64,000 nt of DNA, taken from Anaerolineaceae bacterium (GTDB taxonomy: Bacteria; Chloroflexota; Anaerolineae; Aggregatilineales; Phototrophicaceae). Shown here in pieces: positions 8,795-19,964 of the stretch. Position numbers and translations under genes: made by a program. The stretch is from NCBI GenBank assembly GCA_028818375.1, contig JAPPOB010000010.1, forward strand, positions 1,054,001 to 1,118,000. Direction: 5' to 3'. Each line of letters begins with the position of its first letter. Position 1 is the first letter of the stretch. The notes below the pieces were generated by a model, which saw only the letters and a list, made by a program, of their open reading frames with translations, made no database searches and was not told the origin of the DNA.

Positions 8795-9651
8795 ACGGCC
8801 TCAAACTCCTCACGATGCACCTTCAGCCGGCCTGAGTCATCCCGTTGCAATCGACCGGCAGGGCGCAGCGGGTCGTGCGGGAAAAAGAGCAGGGCCTCAC
8901 GCTCCAGCGCCCAGGCCTGCCAGCGCCGTTTGGTCTCCAGGGTGATTAGCGGCTCCACGTCATAGGCCGTCATCCAGCCCAACCGCTCAAAATGCAGGGC
9001 GTAGGTCGCCAGGTCCGCCAGCTGCGCGCCGACCTGCCCTTCACTTTCCAGCACGACGCTCATGTGACCCGGCGTGTGGCCGGGAGTCACCACGCCGCGC
9101 AGGCCGGGGGCCAGGTCGCAGTCGCCATCCAGCAGCCTCAACTGGCCGCCGGCGCGCAGGGGCTCGAAATTCTCCGCCAGGTAAGTCGCTCGGGTGCGTT
9201 CGTTGGGGCGGCAGGCATCCTCGTATTCGCGCCGCTGAACAACGTATTCCGCATTGGGAAAGACTGCCACCAGTTCCCCGTTTTCATCGTGACGAGTGTT
9301 GCCGGCGCAGTGGTCGGCGTGCAAATGGGTGTTGATGACCAGATCGACGTCGCCAGGCGCCAGGCCGAGCCTCGCCAGACCCTGGCACAGGTCGCCATGG
9401 GGACGCGTCAATTGAATCTGACGCTGCGCCTTCGCCGGTAACTTGTGGCCGTAACCCGTATCCACCAGGATGTTGCTCCCGGCGCCTTGCAGCAGCAGAC
9501 AGTTGCTGGTCATGGGAACAAGCAGATCGTCCGTCGGCGTCATGTGGCGCGACCACAGGGCGCGCGGCACCAGACCGAAGGGGCCGCCGGGGTCGACCAG
9601 ATAGCGGCTTTCCTGTAGGAGGTGAACCTTGATGTCGCCGATTCGCAGCAT
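8779..9651 (-). CDS. MBL-fold metallohydrolase
   Basis: A 290-residue metallo-beta-lactamase-fold protein. It has the zinc-binding HTHLHADH motif near residue 109, a further GHTPGH histidine motif near 200 and FPHDP near the C-terminus. These are the ligands of a dinuclear zinc hydrolase of the AHL-lactonase/glyoxalase-II-like subgroup. The substrate is not identifiable. The start at 9651 lies 11 bp after the secA stop on the same strand, with no strong ribosome site, so translation may be coupled to secA. It converges with and overlaps fpg by 16 bp. Confidence 0.88.
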   Translation of the reverse strand: MLRIGDIKVHLLQESRYLVDPGGPFGLVPRALWSRHMTPTDDLLVPMTSNCLLLQGAGSNILVDTGYGHKLPAKAQRQIQLTRPHGDLCQGLARLGLAPGDVDLVINTHLHADHCAGNTRHDENGELVAVFPNAEYVVQRREYEDACRPNERTRATYLAENFEPLRAGGQLRLLDGDCDLAPGLRGVVTPGHTPGHMSVVLESEGQVGAQLADLATYALHFERLGWMTAYDVEPLITLETKRRWQAWALEREALLFFPHDPLRPAGRLQRDDSGRLKVHREEFEAVQGGG

Positions 9652-9662
9652 TGTTGGGCCGG

Positions 9663-12458
<2,796 letters not shown>

Positions 12459-12488
12459 GGCGCCTCTTTGCCTGCCTGTGACATGCCG

Positions 12489-12529
12489 ATTATAGCACAG
12501 GGCCGCCCCGCCCCTTCCGCTGCTACAAT
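12489..12529. promoter_or_regulatory. Divergent extended -10 promoters for secA and the aldo/keto reductase
   Basis: On the minus strand TGC-TATAAT (TATAAT at 12494-12489) points to secA, 31 bp from its ATG. On the plus strand TGC-TACAAT (TACAAT at 12524-12529) points to the aldo/keto reductase at 12563. Both carry the TGn extension of extended -10 promoters and neither has a recognisable -35 box. Confidence 0.6.
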
Positions 12530-12562
12530 AGTCCTTCGTGAAAATCTGCTCAGGGAGCTGCC

Positions 12563-13528
12563 ATGCAATACACACGAATGGGCCGCACCGGCCTGCAGGT
12601 CAGTCGTCTTTGCATCGGCGCCATGACATTCGGCCTGACGGCCGACGAGGCGACTTCCCATCGCATTCTCGACGCCGCCGCCGATGCCGGCATCAACTTC
12701 ATCGATACCGCCGATATCTATTCCCGCTGGGGGCCGGGGCACGTTGGCGGCGAATCCGAGACGGTCATCGGCTCCTGGCTGCGCGGACGCAGCCGCCGCG
12801 ACGTGGTCATCGCCACCAAGGTGCAGGGCCCCATGTGGGATGGCCCCAATGGCGGCGGGCTCAGCCGCTCCCACATCCTGCAGGCCGTTGAAGACAGCCT
12901 GCGCCGCCTCGGCACAGATTACATCGACCTCTACCAGACGCACTGGCCGGACGACGAGACCCCGTTGGACGAAACCCTCGCTGCCCTGGACAACCTGGTA
13001 CAGCGCGGGCTGGTTCGCTACCTCGGTTGCAGCAACTACCCCGCCTGGCTGCTGATGAAGGCCCTGTGGATCAGCGACGCCGACGGGCTGGCCCGTTTCG
13101 ACTGCCACCAACCCCACTACAACCTGCTGCACCGCGACGAGTTCGAACGCGAACTGGCCGCCGCCTGCCTCGATCAGGGCGTGGGCGTCATTCCCTACAG
13201 CCCGCTGGCGGCCGGCTTCCTGACCGGCAAGTTCACGCGGGAGAACAAGTCACCGGACAGCACCCGCAGCGACGGCGAACGCATCCAGCGCCTGCTGGCC
13301 GATGAGCGCGCCTTTGTGGCCCTCGACGTCTTGCGCGAAATTGCCCAGGCGCATGAGGTCCATACCGCGCAAATCGCCCTCGCCTGGCAACTGGCGCAGC
13401 CGGTCATTACGGCGCCCATCATCGGCGCGCGCCGCGTCGACCAGTTGCTGGACGTCGTCGGCGCGACGGAAATCAATTTGGCAGCCGACGAGATCGCTCG
13501 CCTCAACGAGGTGTCGGACGGGTTCTAG
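12563..13528 (+). CDS. Aldo/keto reductase
   Basis: A 321-residue NADP-dependent oxidoreductase with an (alpha/beta)8 barrel. The catalytic tetrad is visible: Asp in NFIDTADIYS (with the Tyr four residues later), Lys in VIATKVQGP and His in LYQTHWPDD. The cofactor-binding end shows IIGARRVDQL near residue 290. The sequence resembles YajO/voltage-channel-beta-like AKRs acting on sugars or small aldehydes; the exact substrate is unknown. The ATG at 12563 follows a GGGAG site. It converges with a sugar isomerase-like gene, with only 6 bp between stops. Confidence 0.92.
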   Translation: MQYTRMGRTGLQVSRLCIGAMTFGLTADEATSHRILDAAADAGINFIDTADIYSRWGPGHVGGESETVIGSWLRGRSRRDVVIATKVQGPMWDGPNGGGLSRSHILQAVEDSLRRLGTDYIDLYQTHWPDDETPLDETLAALDNLVQRGLVRYLGCSNYPAWLLMKALWISDADGLARFDCHQPHYNLLHRDEFERELAAACLDQGVGVIPYSPLAAGFLTGKFTRENKSPDSTRSDGERIQRLLADERAFVALDVLREIAQAHEVHTAQIALAWQLAQPVITAPIIGARRVDQLLDVVGATEINLAADEIARLNEVSDGF

Positions 13529-13534
13529 ACCAGG

Positions 13535-14398
13535 CTACGACCAGTCCAGGCCGGCCTGCTGCCACATGCGCCGCATGTGGTCGGTGACCAGTTGCGCGGC
13601 TTCACAGGGGTCTTCGATGGCGTTGGTGCGCGCGCTGAAGGGCTCGCAGGTGACCGGGCCGTCGTAGCCCATGGCCTCCAGGCGCTGCATGAAACCCGCC
13701 AGGTCGATGACGCCGGTCTCCGTGGGCAGGCGCCGATCCAGGTCCATGTAGGTGTCCAGCGTCAGGCCCAGGGGCGCGTCATTGACGTGCACGGCGACCA
13801 CCTGGTCGGCGCTGAGCGCGTCGAGGTCGCTCACGCCGCCGCCGGAAGTGTGCAGGTGATAGGCGTCCAGCAAAATGCCGGCGTTTCCCGTGCCGATGGC
13901 CTCGCAAAGGCGCAACATGCCGGACATGTCATTGATGAACGGGATGGCGTCGGGCGGCGGAAAAGTCCTGGGCCCGATGAACTCGAAGCCCACGCGGATG
14001 CCGAAGGGCAGCAGCGTTTCGGCAATGCGACCGAAACGCTTGCGATGCCATTCGAAATTCTCTTCGAAGGGTCGCGTCTCCGAATGCGGCCAGCACACGG
14101 TCGTAGTGCGCAACGCGCCAAGTTCCTGCGCCACCTGCGCCAGGGCCGGCAGACGCTCAAGGTCCTCTTCCCAGTCGTCGTCCTCCCAGTTGACCGGCAA
14201 TCCCCAGTTTCCGGGACGGGCCTTGTGGCGCGCGAAGAGGTCGCGGAGTTCGTCGATGCCACGCTCCCCGGCCAGCTGCGCCGCCTCGCGAATGTCGAAG
14301 TCGACGCCGCCGTAGCCGAAACGCTGCGCCAGCGCCAACGAACGCTCCAGCCCGTGGCCGCTGATGCCGATCGCACCGGTATCGAGACTGCTAAACAT
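13535..14398 (-). CDS. Sugar phosphate isomerase/epimerase family (AP endonuclease 2-type TIM barrel)
   Basis: A 287-residue TIM-barrel protein of the xylose-isomerase-like family. Metal-site residues fit the family: Glu in VGFEFIGPR, Asp/His in ILLDAYHLHTSGG, His in VVAVHVNDAP and Glu in GPVTCEPFS. Relatives include inosose dehydratases, 3-keto-sugar epimerases and hydroxypyruvate isomerase. The ATG at 14398 is preceded by AGGGG and begins the conserved MFSSLDTGAIGIS segment. Being next to an aldo/keto reductase and divergent from four PhyH genes suggests a sugar or polyol modification pathway, but that is inference. Confidence 0.85.
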   Translation of the reverse strand: MFSSLDTGAIGISGHGLERSLALAQRFGYGGVDFDIREAAQLAGERGIDELRDLFARHKARPGNWGLPVNWEDDDWEEDLERLPALAQVAQELGALRTTTVCWPHSETRPFEENFEWHRKRFGRIAETLLPFGIRVGFEFIGPRTFPPPDAIPFINDMSGMLRLCEAIGTGNAGILLDAYHLHTSGGGVSDLDALSADQVVAVHVNDAPLGLTLDTYMDLDRRLPTETGVIDLAGFMQRLEAMGYDGPVTCEPFSARTNAIEDPCEAAQLVTDHMRRMWQQAGLDWS

Positions 14399-14435
14399 GG
14401 TCGCCCCTGTGTGAACTGTCGAAACACCGCGCAAG

Positions 14436-14503
14436 TATAGCGTGGGCACTGGCCCGAAGCATCCCGCGGAATAGCGTGGGGCCAGGCCCAATAAATCCCG
14501 CGG
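14436..14503. repeat. Two-copy imperfect tandem repeat of 34 bp
   Basis: Units 14436-14469 and 14470-14503 match at about 26 of 34 positions. Shared blocks are TAGCGTGGG, GGCCC and ATCCCGCGG. A truncated third start (ATCGCC) may follow. They lie in the divergent gap between the isomerase-like gene and the first PhyH gene, so they could be regulator binding sites or a leftover duplication. Confidence 0.7.
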
Positions 14504-14632
14504 TATCGCCCGTAACAGCAGTATGCCTGACGGGTCTGCCGCCCTGACACAGGAAGGCGCCTCGTCGGATTCATGCGTTTTCCGCCGGGTTACGGTACAT
14601 TGCCGCATATCTGGACGTACCCGGAGAGACGC

Positions 14633-15469
14633 ATGTCCGCATCAAACATGCACGGAGTTGAAGCCGTGCCAATGACCGATGAACAGAAGTTTTTCTTTGA
14701 TCTGCGCGGCTGGATCCTGCTGCCGGCTGTGCTGGGCGATACGGAAATCGAGGAATTGAAGGCCGAGGCCTATGCCGGGGCCAAAAACAACTATGAAGGC
14801 AAACTGCAAAACCTGCTTGACCATCCCGCCATCGTCGGCATTCTGACCGAGATCCTTTCCGAGGACCCCTTTCAGTCGGAGGACCACTACAGTTTCCGTT
14901 GTGAAGGCTCCTTCATCACCATTCGTCCGCCAGGCTGGAGCAAGATGGAACGCACGGACGGCGGCATGCCGCACGTCGTGCGCCCGCCTCAGCAGGCCAA
15001 CGCCATGCGTTACCAGGTGGCGGGCAAGAAAATCTTTTCCGGCCTGACCCGCGTGGTCTGGGAGCTGGAGGAAGTCGTCGCCGGGCAAGGCGGCACCACT
15101 TTCCTGAGCGGCTCGCACAAGGCCCATTTCAATTACGGCGGCCCGGACCCCTACCGACCCAACGTCAGCGAGTCGCCCTGGGAAGACAATATGCGCGCCA
15201 TCATGGATGACTACAGTTGCCCGGCCGGCTCGGCGGTGATTTTCACCGAAAGCCTAGTCCATGCCGCCAACGACTGGACCAACCCCAACAATGCCCGCTG
15301 CGCCGTGTTCAATTGTTACAATTCGATCTGGGCGCAATGGCATCGCGTCGACCTCGCCCACGAAATCATCGAGACCATGCCGCCCAAACGCCAGTCGCTT
15401 TTCCGCGGCACCTGGCAACTGGGTCCCGGGGGCAACCAGGCCTACTCCATCGACAACCGCTCTCTGTAA
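14633..15469 (+). CDS. Phytanoyl-CoA dioxygenase (PhyH) family protein, atypical iron site
   Basis: The 278-residue product looks like a cupin-fold PhyH protein. It has the GGTTFLSGSHKAHF strand (the usual GSH turn), PAGSAVIFTESLVHAAND supplying the distal His, and an Arg-containing CAVFNCYN strand. Canonical members bind Fe(II) with HxD plus a distal His and use 2-oxoglutarate to hydroxylate a substrate. Here the expected HxD region reads MPHVVRPP, so the carboxylate ligand is not obvious. I chose the ATG at 14633 with GGAGAG just upstream; an in-frame ATG 20 codons earlier lacks such a site. It is the first of four PhyH genes in a row and the most divergent of them. Function unknown. Confidence 0.8.
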   Translation: MSASNMHGVEAVPMTDEQKFFFDLRGWILLPAVLGDTEIEELKAEAYAGAKNNYEGKLQNLLDHPAIVGILTEILSEDPFQSEDHYSFRCEGSFITIRPPGWSKMERTDGGMPHVVRPPQQANAMRYQVAGKKIFSGLTRVVWELEEVVAGQGGTTFLSGSHKAHFNYGGPDPYRPNVSESPWEDNMRAIMDDYSCPAGSAVIFTESLVHAANDWTNPNNARCAVFNCYNSIWAQWHRVDLAHEIIETMPPKRQSLFRGTWQLGPGGNQAYSIDNRSL

Positions 15470-15562
15470 GTCCCCAGGCAGGACTGCGAGACAGACGAAG
15501 AAAAACAGGGACGGAAACGGAGCGGGCGAACAATCCGGAACAGAGATCCACAGGAGTGAAGC

Positions 15563-16408
15563 ATGGGTAGCAGGCGCATTGATTTCGTCGAAAAGCGACG
15601 GCAACTCGACGAGGATGGTTTCTGCCTGCTGGAGAACATCATCGACGAGCCGATGCTGGAACGCATGCGCCAGGTCACCGATGAGGTGCTGGCCCATACC
15701 GACGCGGCGCATTTCGACGCGAAACGCTCCCAGGGCAGCGTGATTCCGGTCTTCGGTCATCCCGGCATGGCGGAACTCATCGCGTATCCCCCGCTGCTGA
15801 CGGCGCTCAACAATCTGGGCTACGCCGACCCCAAATGGGGCTCCGGCTTTGTCATCAGCAAGCCGCCCCACAGTCCGCCCCTTTTCTGGCATCAGGACGG
15901 GCGCTTCTGGGACGATCCGGCCTGCTATACGACGCAGACCCTCCAGTGCTTCCTGATGATCTACCTGGTGGATACGACGCCGCAGAACGGCTGCCTCAGG
16001 GTGATCCCCGGCTCCCACATCCGGCGCCATGCCCTGCACGACATACTGGAAGACGCCCATGGCGAAGCGCTGGGCAGGGTGGATGACCCTGGGAACCCGG
16101 CCTACCAGGGGGCCATAGGGGAGGTTGACGTCCCGGTCCGGGCGGGGGACGTGGTCATGGGCAGCGCGCAACTGTTGCATGCCGCGCACGGCAACCAGTC
16201 CGATCAGCGCCGTACCAATATCACGCTCTGGTATTACCCGGCCTACGCCGCCATGCCCGAGTCCATAAAGGCCTTTGTGGCGCAGGAAGGCTGGCCGGAC
16301 GACTGGGTCGAGGCGACCCGTGATCTGCTGGGGCCGCTGCGCCCTGTTTACAGCGGCGACGTACCGGCCATCCGGCACAACAGGATTCCGGGGGAGGCAC
16401 TGAAGTGA
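15563..16408 (+). CDS. Phytanoyl-CoA dioxygenase (PhyH) family protein
   Basis: A 281-residue Fe(II)/2-oxoglutarate-dependent oxygenase. The iron-binding pair is clear: FWHQDGRFW gives HxD near residue 110, and AQLLHAAHGN gives the distal His near 205, followed by the 2OG-binding Arg region QRRTNITLW. GCLRVIPGSH is the family's signature strand. The ATG at 15563 has a GGAG site at -8 to -11. It lies 93 bp after the first PhyH gene and 70 bp before the third. The family hydroxylates lipids, amino acids, ectoine or secondary metabolites; this substrate is unknown. Confidence 0.92.
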   Translation: MGSRRIDFVEKRRQLDEDGFCLLENIIDEPMLERMRQVTDEVLAHTDAAHFDAKRSQGSVIPVFGHPGMAELIAYPPLLTALNNLGYADPKWGSGFVISKPPHSPPLFWHQDGRFWDDPACYTTQTLQCFLMIYLVDTTPQNGCLRVIPGSHIRRHALHDILEDAHGEALGRVDDPGNPAYQGAIGEVDVPVRAGDVVMGSAQLLHAAHGNQSDQRRTNITLWYYPAYAAMPESIKAFVAQEGWPDDWVEATRDLLGPLRPVYSGDVPAIRHNRIPGEALK

Positions 16409-16478
16409 CGGCGGGGACCCGTCCACGCTCGCATTCGCACCTCGCCACTATCAAACCTTGACACCCGGGAGGTGTGCC

Positions 16479-17273
16479 ATGTTGACCGCCGCAAAAGCCC
16501 TTGAAAAACGCGAGGCCATGCTGCGCGATGGCTATGTCCTCATTGAGAACATCCTGCCGGAGTCCCTGCTTGAAGAATTGCGCCAGGAGACCGAACGACT
16601 GATTGCCGGCCACACTGAGGCCCCCGAACTCCGCTATCAGGGCCAGCACATCGACGAGTTTGCGGTGGACAACCCCGTAATCGACAGGCTGCTGACCTGG
16701 AAACCCGCCTGCGATGCTCTCGCCGCCATGGGATTCGGCGATTTCAGGCCCGAGGGCAAGGTCATCATTCTCACCAAGGAAGCGGGCGGTCCGCCCCTCT
16801 ACTGGCACCAGGACTGGATCTTCTGGAATGACCCGCTGAGCCTCGCGCCCTGGCCGCAGGTTGTGGCCCTCAATTACTATCTGACCGACACCAGCGCGGA
16901 AAACGGTTGCCTCAGGGTTATTCCCGGCAGCCACCGCAAACGCTTTCCCCTGCACGACCGGATCGTGCCCGCCCATGAAGAGGGCGCGCGTTACGTCAGC
17001 GAGGACGACCCGGTCATGTTCAGCGAAGACCCCGACCAGGTGCTGGTGCCGGTCAGTGCCGGTGACCTGGTGCTGCTGGATGCCCGTACCCTGCATGCTG
17101 CGGGCAGAAACCGCACCGACCAGCGCCGCACCCTCGTGCTGGCCTGGCATTTGCGCCCGATGGACACGGTCCCCGACTACTGGCAGGGAGAGGTCCCGGC
17201 GGCGATAGCTGACAGGGACCCGGCGGCCGAATACGAGAGTTTGCGAACGCCCGGCGAATTCCTGAAGCCATAG
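16479..17273 (+). CDS. Phytanoyl-CoA dioxygenase (PhyH) family protein, tandem copy A
   Basis: A 264-residue Fe(II)/2OG oxygenase. YWHQDWIFWNDP supplies HxD near residue 108, GCLRVIPGSH is the signature strand, and ARTLHAAGRNRTDQRR supplies the distal His and the 2OG-binding Arg. The ATG at 16479 follows a very strong GGGAGGTG ribosome site; a TTG seven codons upstream is rejected. It shares its full length and roughly 70% of its residues with the next gene, so the pair arose by tandem duplication. Differences include DWIFWND versus DHMEWND beside the iron site, which may change substrate choice. Confidence 0.92.
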   Translation: MLTAAKALEKREAMLRDGYVLIENILPESLLEELRQETERLIAGHTEAPELRYQGQHIDEFAVDNPVIDRLLTWKPACDALAAMGFGDFRPEGKVIILTKEAGGPPLYWHQDWIFWNDPLSLAPWPQVVALNYYLTDTSAENGCLRVIPGSHRKRFPLHDRIVPAHEEGARYVSEDDPVMFSEDPDQVLVPVSAGDLVLLDARTLHAAGRNRTDQRRTLVLAWHLRPMDTVPDYWQGEVPAAIADRDPAAEYESLRTPGEFLKP

Positions 17274-17337
17274 GTCGGGAAATCGCGACTTCCAGGCGAA
17301 ACATCCTGCAATCCGGTTGACTGGAGGAAAACCCGTC

Positions 17338-18132
17338 ATGCTGACCCCCGAAACCGCCCTGGAGAAACGGGAGTTCATGCTGCGCGAGGGCTACGTCCTC
17401 GTCGAGAATGTCTTGCCGGGTTCCTTCCTTGAGGAACTGCGCGCGGAGACCGAGCGACTCATCGCCGGCCACGTCGAGCCCTCTGACCTCCGCTATCAGG
17501 GGCAACACATCAACGTCAAGGCGGAAGAAAATGCGCTCATCGACAGATTGCTGACCTGGAAGCCCGCGTATGAAGCCCTGGCCGATCTGGGCTTCGGCGA
17601 TTTCAGGCCGCACGGCACCATCATCGTCCTCACCAAGGAGGCCGGCGGACCGCCGCTCTACTGGCACCAGGACCACATGGAATGGAACGATCCCCTCAGC
17701 CTGGCGCCCTGGCCGCAGAAAATCGCGCTCAACTACTATTTGGGCGACACGTCAAGGGAGAACGGCTGTCTGAAAGTCATTCCCGGCAGCCATCTGAAGC
17801 GCGTTCCGCTTCACGACCGGCTCGTGCCCGCTCACGAACAGGGCGCCCGCTTCATCGACGAGGACCACCCGACCATGTTCAGCGACGACCCGGACCAGGT
17901 CTACGTGCCCGTAAAGGCCGGAGACCTCGTGCTGCTGGATGGCCGCATCCTGCACGCGGCGGACAGGAACCGCACCGAGCTGCGCCGCACGCTCGTGCTG
18001 GCCTGGCACTCGCGCCCGGGGGACACAGTTCCGGCTTTCTGGCAGGGCGAGGTCCCTGCGGAAATCGCGGGGCGGGACCCGCAGGCCAGTTACGAAGGCT
18101 CGCGCATCCCCGGGGAGTACCTGCGGGACTAG
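17338..18132 (+). CDS. Phytanoyl-CoA dioxygenase (PhyH) family protein, tandem copy B
   Basis: A 264-residue Fe(II)/2OG oxygenase, the second member of the tandem pair. YWHQDHMEWNDP carries HxD, GCLKVIPGSH the signature strand and GRILHAADRNRTELRR the distal His and Arg. The ATG at 17338 has a GGAGG site. The 64-bp spacer from copy A has no terminator, so the PhyH genes probably form one transcript. The gene converges with a VTT-family membrane protein, with 6 bp between stops. Confidence 0.92.
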   Translation: MLTPETALEKREFMLREGYVLVENVLPGSFLEELRAETERLIAGHVEPSDLRYQGQHINVKAEENALIDRLLTWKPAYEALADLGFGDFRPHGTIIVLTKEAGGPPLYWHQDHMEWNDPLSLAPWPQKIALNYYLGDTSRENGCLKVIPGSHLKRVPLHDRLVPAHEQGARFIDEDHPTMFSDDPDQVYVPVKAGDLVLLDGRILHAADRNRTELRRTLVLAWHSRPGDTVPAFWQGEVPAEIAGRDPQASYEGSRIPGEYLRD

Positions 18133-18138
18133 CGCGTT

Positions 18139-18831
18139 TCAGGCCCCTTCCCTGCCCCGCCGCCGCGCACGCAACGCCCGGTGAATCAGCCAGGGCAACA
18201 GGGACAGCCCGCCGATCAATGCGTAAAGCGGCAGAATCTGCTGGCGCTGGTCCTCCAGTAACCCGCCGGCGTAGACGAAGATGAACGAGGGCGGCGTGCC
18301 GCAGATGATCGACACCAGCAGGTATTGCCGTAAGGTGATGCTTCTGGCGAAGCCGGCCGCGTAACTGATGAAGTCGTAGATCGCGAAGAGAAAGAGCCGC
18401 GCGTAGACCAGCGCGCGCCAGCCACCCAGTTGCCCCACAAACTCGTCGATGCGCGCCAGACCCGCTTCACCGGCGAAGCGTCGCACCGCCGGACGCCCCA
18501 GATGGCGCGCGATGAGGAAACTGAGCGTGCCGCCCAGCACCTCGCCGATGACGGTATAGATTGTGCCCGGCACAACGCCGAAGAGCAGGCCGGCAGCCAG
18601 TTGCACCGGGCCGCTGCTCAGCGGCGCGAAGACGTAGGCCGCCGCCTTGAGCAGGATATAGAGCAGGGGCGCCAGCGGTCCGGCGCTCAGGATCCAGGCC
18701 CGTAGCTCCTCTATGCCCACCCAGTCGATCACCAGAATCAACAGACCGGTCAGCGCCAGCAGAAAGAGGGCGCCGACGGCCAGGGCCCGCGGCGAGACCG
18801 GACTGCTGTCCTGCAGGGCGGGCGGGGTCAC
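18139..18831 (-). CDS. TVP38/TMEM64 (VTT domain) membrane protein
   Basis: A 230-residue integral membrane protein of the VTT/DedA-like superfamily. Hydrophobic segments occupy about residues 15-38, 45-100 (with the re-entrant PLSSGPVQLAAGLLFG and GEVLGGTLSFLIAR motifs), 130-185 and 195-220. The GTG at 18831 overlaps the prs stop as GTGA, implying translational coupling. Relatives act as lipid scramblases or help membrane homeostasis; the role here is unproven. Confidence 0.87.
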   Translation of the reverse strand: MTPPALQDSSPVSPRALAVGALFLLALTGLLILVIDWVGIEELRAWILSAGPLAPLLYILLKAAAYVFAPLSSGPVQLAAGLLFGVVPGTIYTVIGEVLGGTLSFLIARHLGRPAVRRFAGEAGLARIDEFVGQLGGWRALVYARLFLFAIYDFISYAAGFARSITLRQYLLVSIICGTPPSFIFVYAGGLLEDQRQQILPLYALIGGLSLLPWLIHRALRARRRGREGA

Positions 18832-19862
18832 TCGTCGAATAGTTCGCCCACGCTGCGGCCGGCGTGCGCGCGCAAAATGACCTCGCCCAGCAGGGGCGCG
18901 ACGGACAGCACGGTCATGTTGGGCAGGCGGCATTCCAGGGGGACCGGCAGGGTATTGGTGCAGATAATGCGTTTCAGGCCCAGTTGCGCCAGACGCTCGT
19001 AGCCCTCGGCAGGCATGAGCGCATGCGTGAAGGCGAAGTAGACGTCGCGCGCGCCGTGCTCGCGAATGGCCTGGACGGCCTGACAGGCGCTGCCGGCGGT
19101 GAGCACCTCATCATCCACCAGCAACACGTTGCGGTCTCGCACGTCACCGATAATGGAGAGTACGTCGGGGCTCTCCTCGTTGTCGACGCGGCGCTTTTCG
19201 ACGATGGCGTGCGGCGTGCCGAGGCGCTCGGCCCAGTTGCGCCCCTTCTTGGAAAAGCCAAGGTCGGCCGAGACCACCACCAGATTCGGAATGGCCAGGT
19301 CATCCACGTGATCGCTGAGCAGGTAGAAGGCGGTCAGCGCGTCGCCGGGGATATCGAAGAAGCCCTGCAACTGGCCGGCATGCAGGTCGATGGTCATGTA
19401 GCGGTTGGCGCCGGCGGCCTCAATGAGGTTGGCCACCAGGCGCGCTGCGATGCCCACGCGGGGCTGGTCCTTCTTGTCCGAACGGCTGTAGGAGAGGTAG
19501 GGCACGACGACGTTGATGCGCCCGGCCGAATCGCGTTTGAGCGTATCGACCATCAGCAGCAGTTCCATCAGGTTGTCGTGCACCGGCGAGGCCATGGTCT
19601 GCACCAGGTAAACGTCGCGGCCGCGCACGCTTTCGTTGAGTTGGATGAGGATGTTTTCGTTGGAGAAAACGGTGCGCGTGTATTCACCCTGGTGCACGTT
19701 CATGTAGTCGGCAATTTCGCGCCCCAGGTCCATTGAGGCGGAACCGCTGAAAAGCGACAGCGCGCCGGTCATATTGAAGCCTGGGGGCCGGGGCGACAGC
19801 GGGCCGGTCTCGCGTAAATAGCGGGTACCAGGGACTTTCTCGACCTTGCCAGTCAGCGACAT
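18828..19862 (-). CDS. prs: Ribose-phosphate pyrophosphokinase
   Basis: The 344-residue enzyme makes PRPP from ribose 5-phosphate and ATP for nucleotide, His and Trp synthesis. Motifs are LFSGSASMDL at the N-terminal domain start, YLSYSRSDKKDQPR, the TIDLHAGQLQGFFD site and the PRPP loop VLLVDDEVLTAGSA, which differs slightly from the common TGGT form. The product has about 30 extra N-terminal residues. The ATG at 19862 has a strong GAGGAGG site about 12 nt away, but a second ATG at 19772 (MTGALSLFSG) matches the usual family start. The VTT gene overlaps its stop by 4 nt. Confidence 0.93.
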   Translation of the reverse strand: MSLTGKVEKVPGTRYLRETGPLSPRPPGFNMTGALSLFSGSASMDLGREIADYMNVHQGEYTRTVFSNENILIQLNESVRGRDVYLVQTMASPVHDNLMELLLMVDTLKRDSAGRINVVVPYLSYSRSDKKDQPRVGIAARLVANLIEAAGANRYMTIDLHAGQLQGFFDIPGDALTAFYLLSDHVDDLAIPNLVVVSADLGFSKKGRNWAERLGTPHAIVEKRRVDNEESPDVLSIIGDVRDRNVLLVDDEVLTAGSACQAVQAIREHGARDVYFAFTHALMPAEGYERLAQLGLKRIICTNTLPVPLECRLPNMTVLSVAPLLGEVILRAHAGRSVGELFDE

Positions 19863-19910
19863 TGATTCAGGTGTCCTCCTCGCCAGGGCGGTCTGTCAGG
19901 CGTTTGCCGG

Positions 19911-19941
19911 TAAACGAAAATGCCCGCTGCTGCCAGCGGGC
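19911..19941 (-). terminator. Rho-independent terminator after trxA
   Basis: Read on the minus strand, an 8-bp perfect stem (GCCCGCTG/CAGCGGGC, 19941-19934 with 19929-19922) with a 4-nt loop is followed by ATTTTCGTTT. It sits between the trxA stop (19965) and the prs start (19862), so trxA and prs are likely separate transcripts. Confidence 0.8.
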
Positions 19942-19964
19942 CTTCACTTCACTGCGCATCCGAA

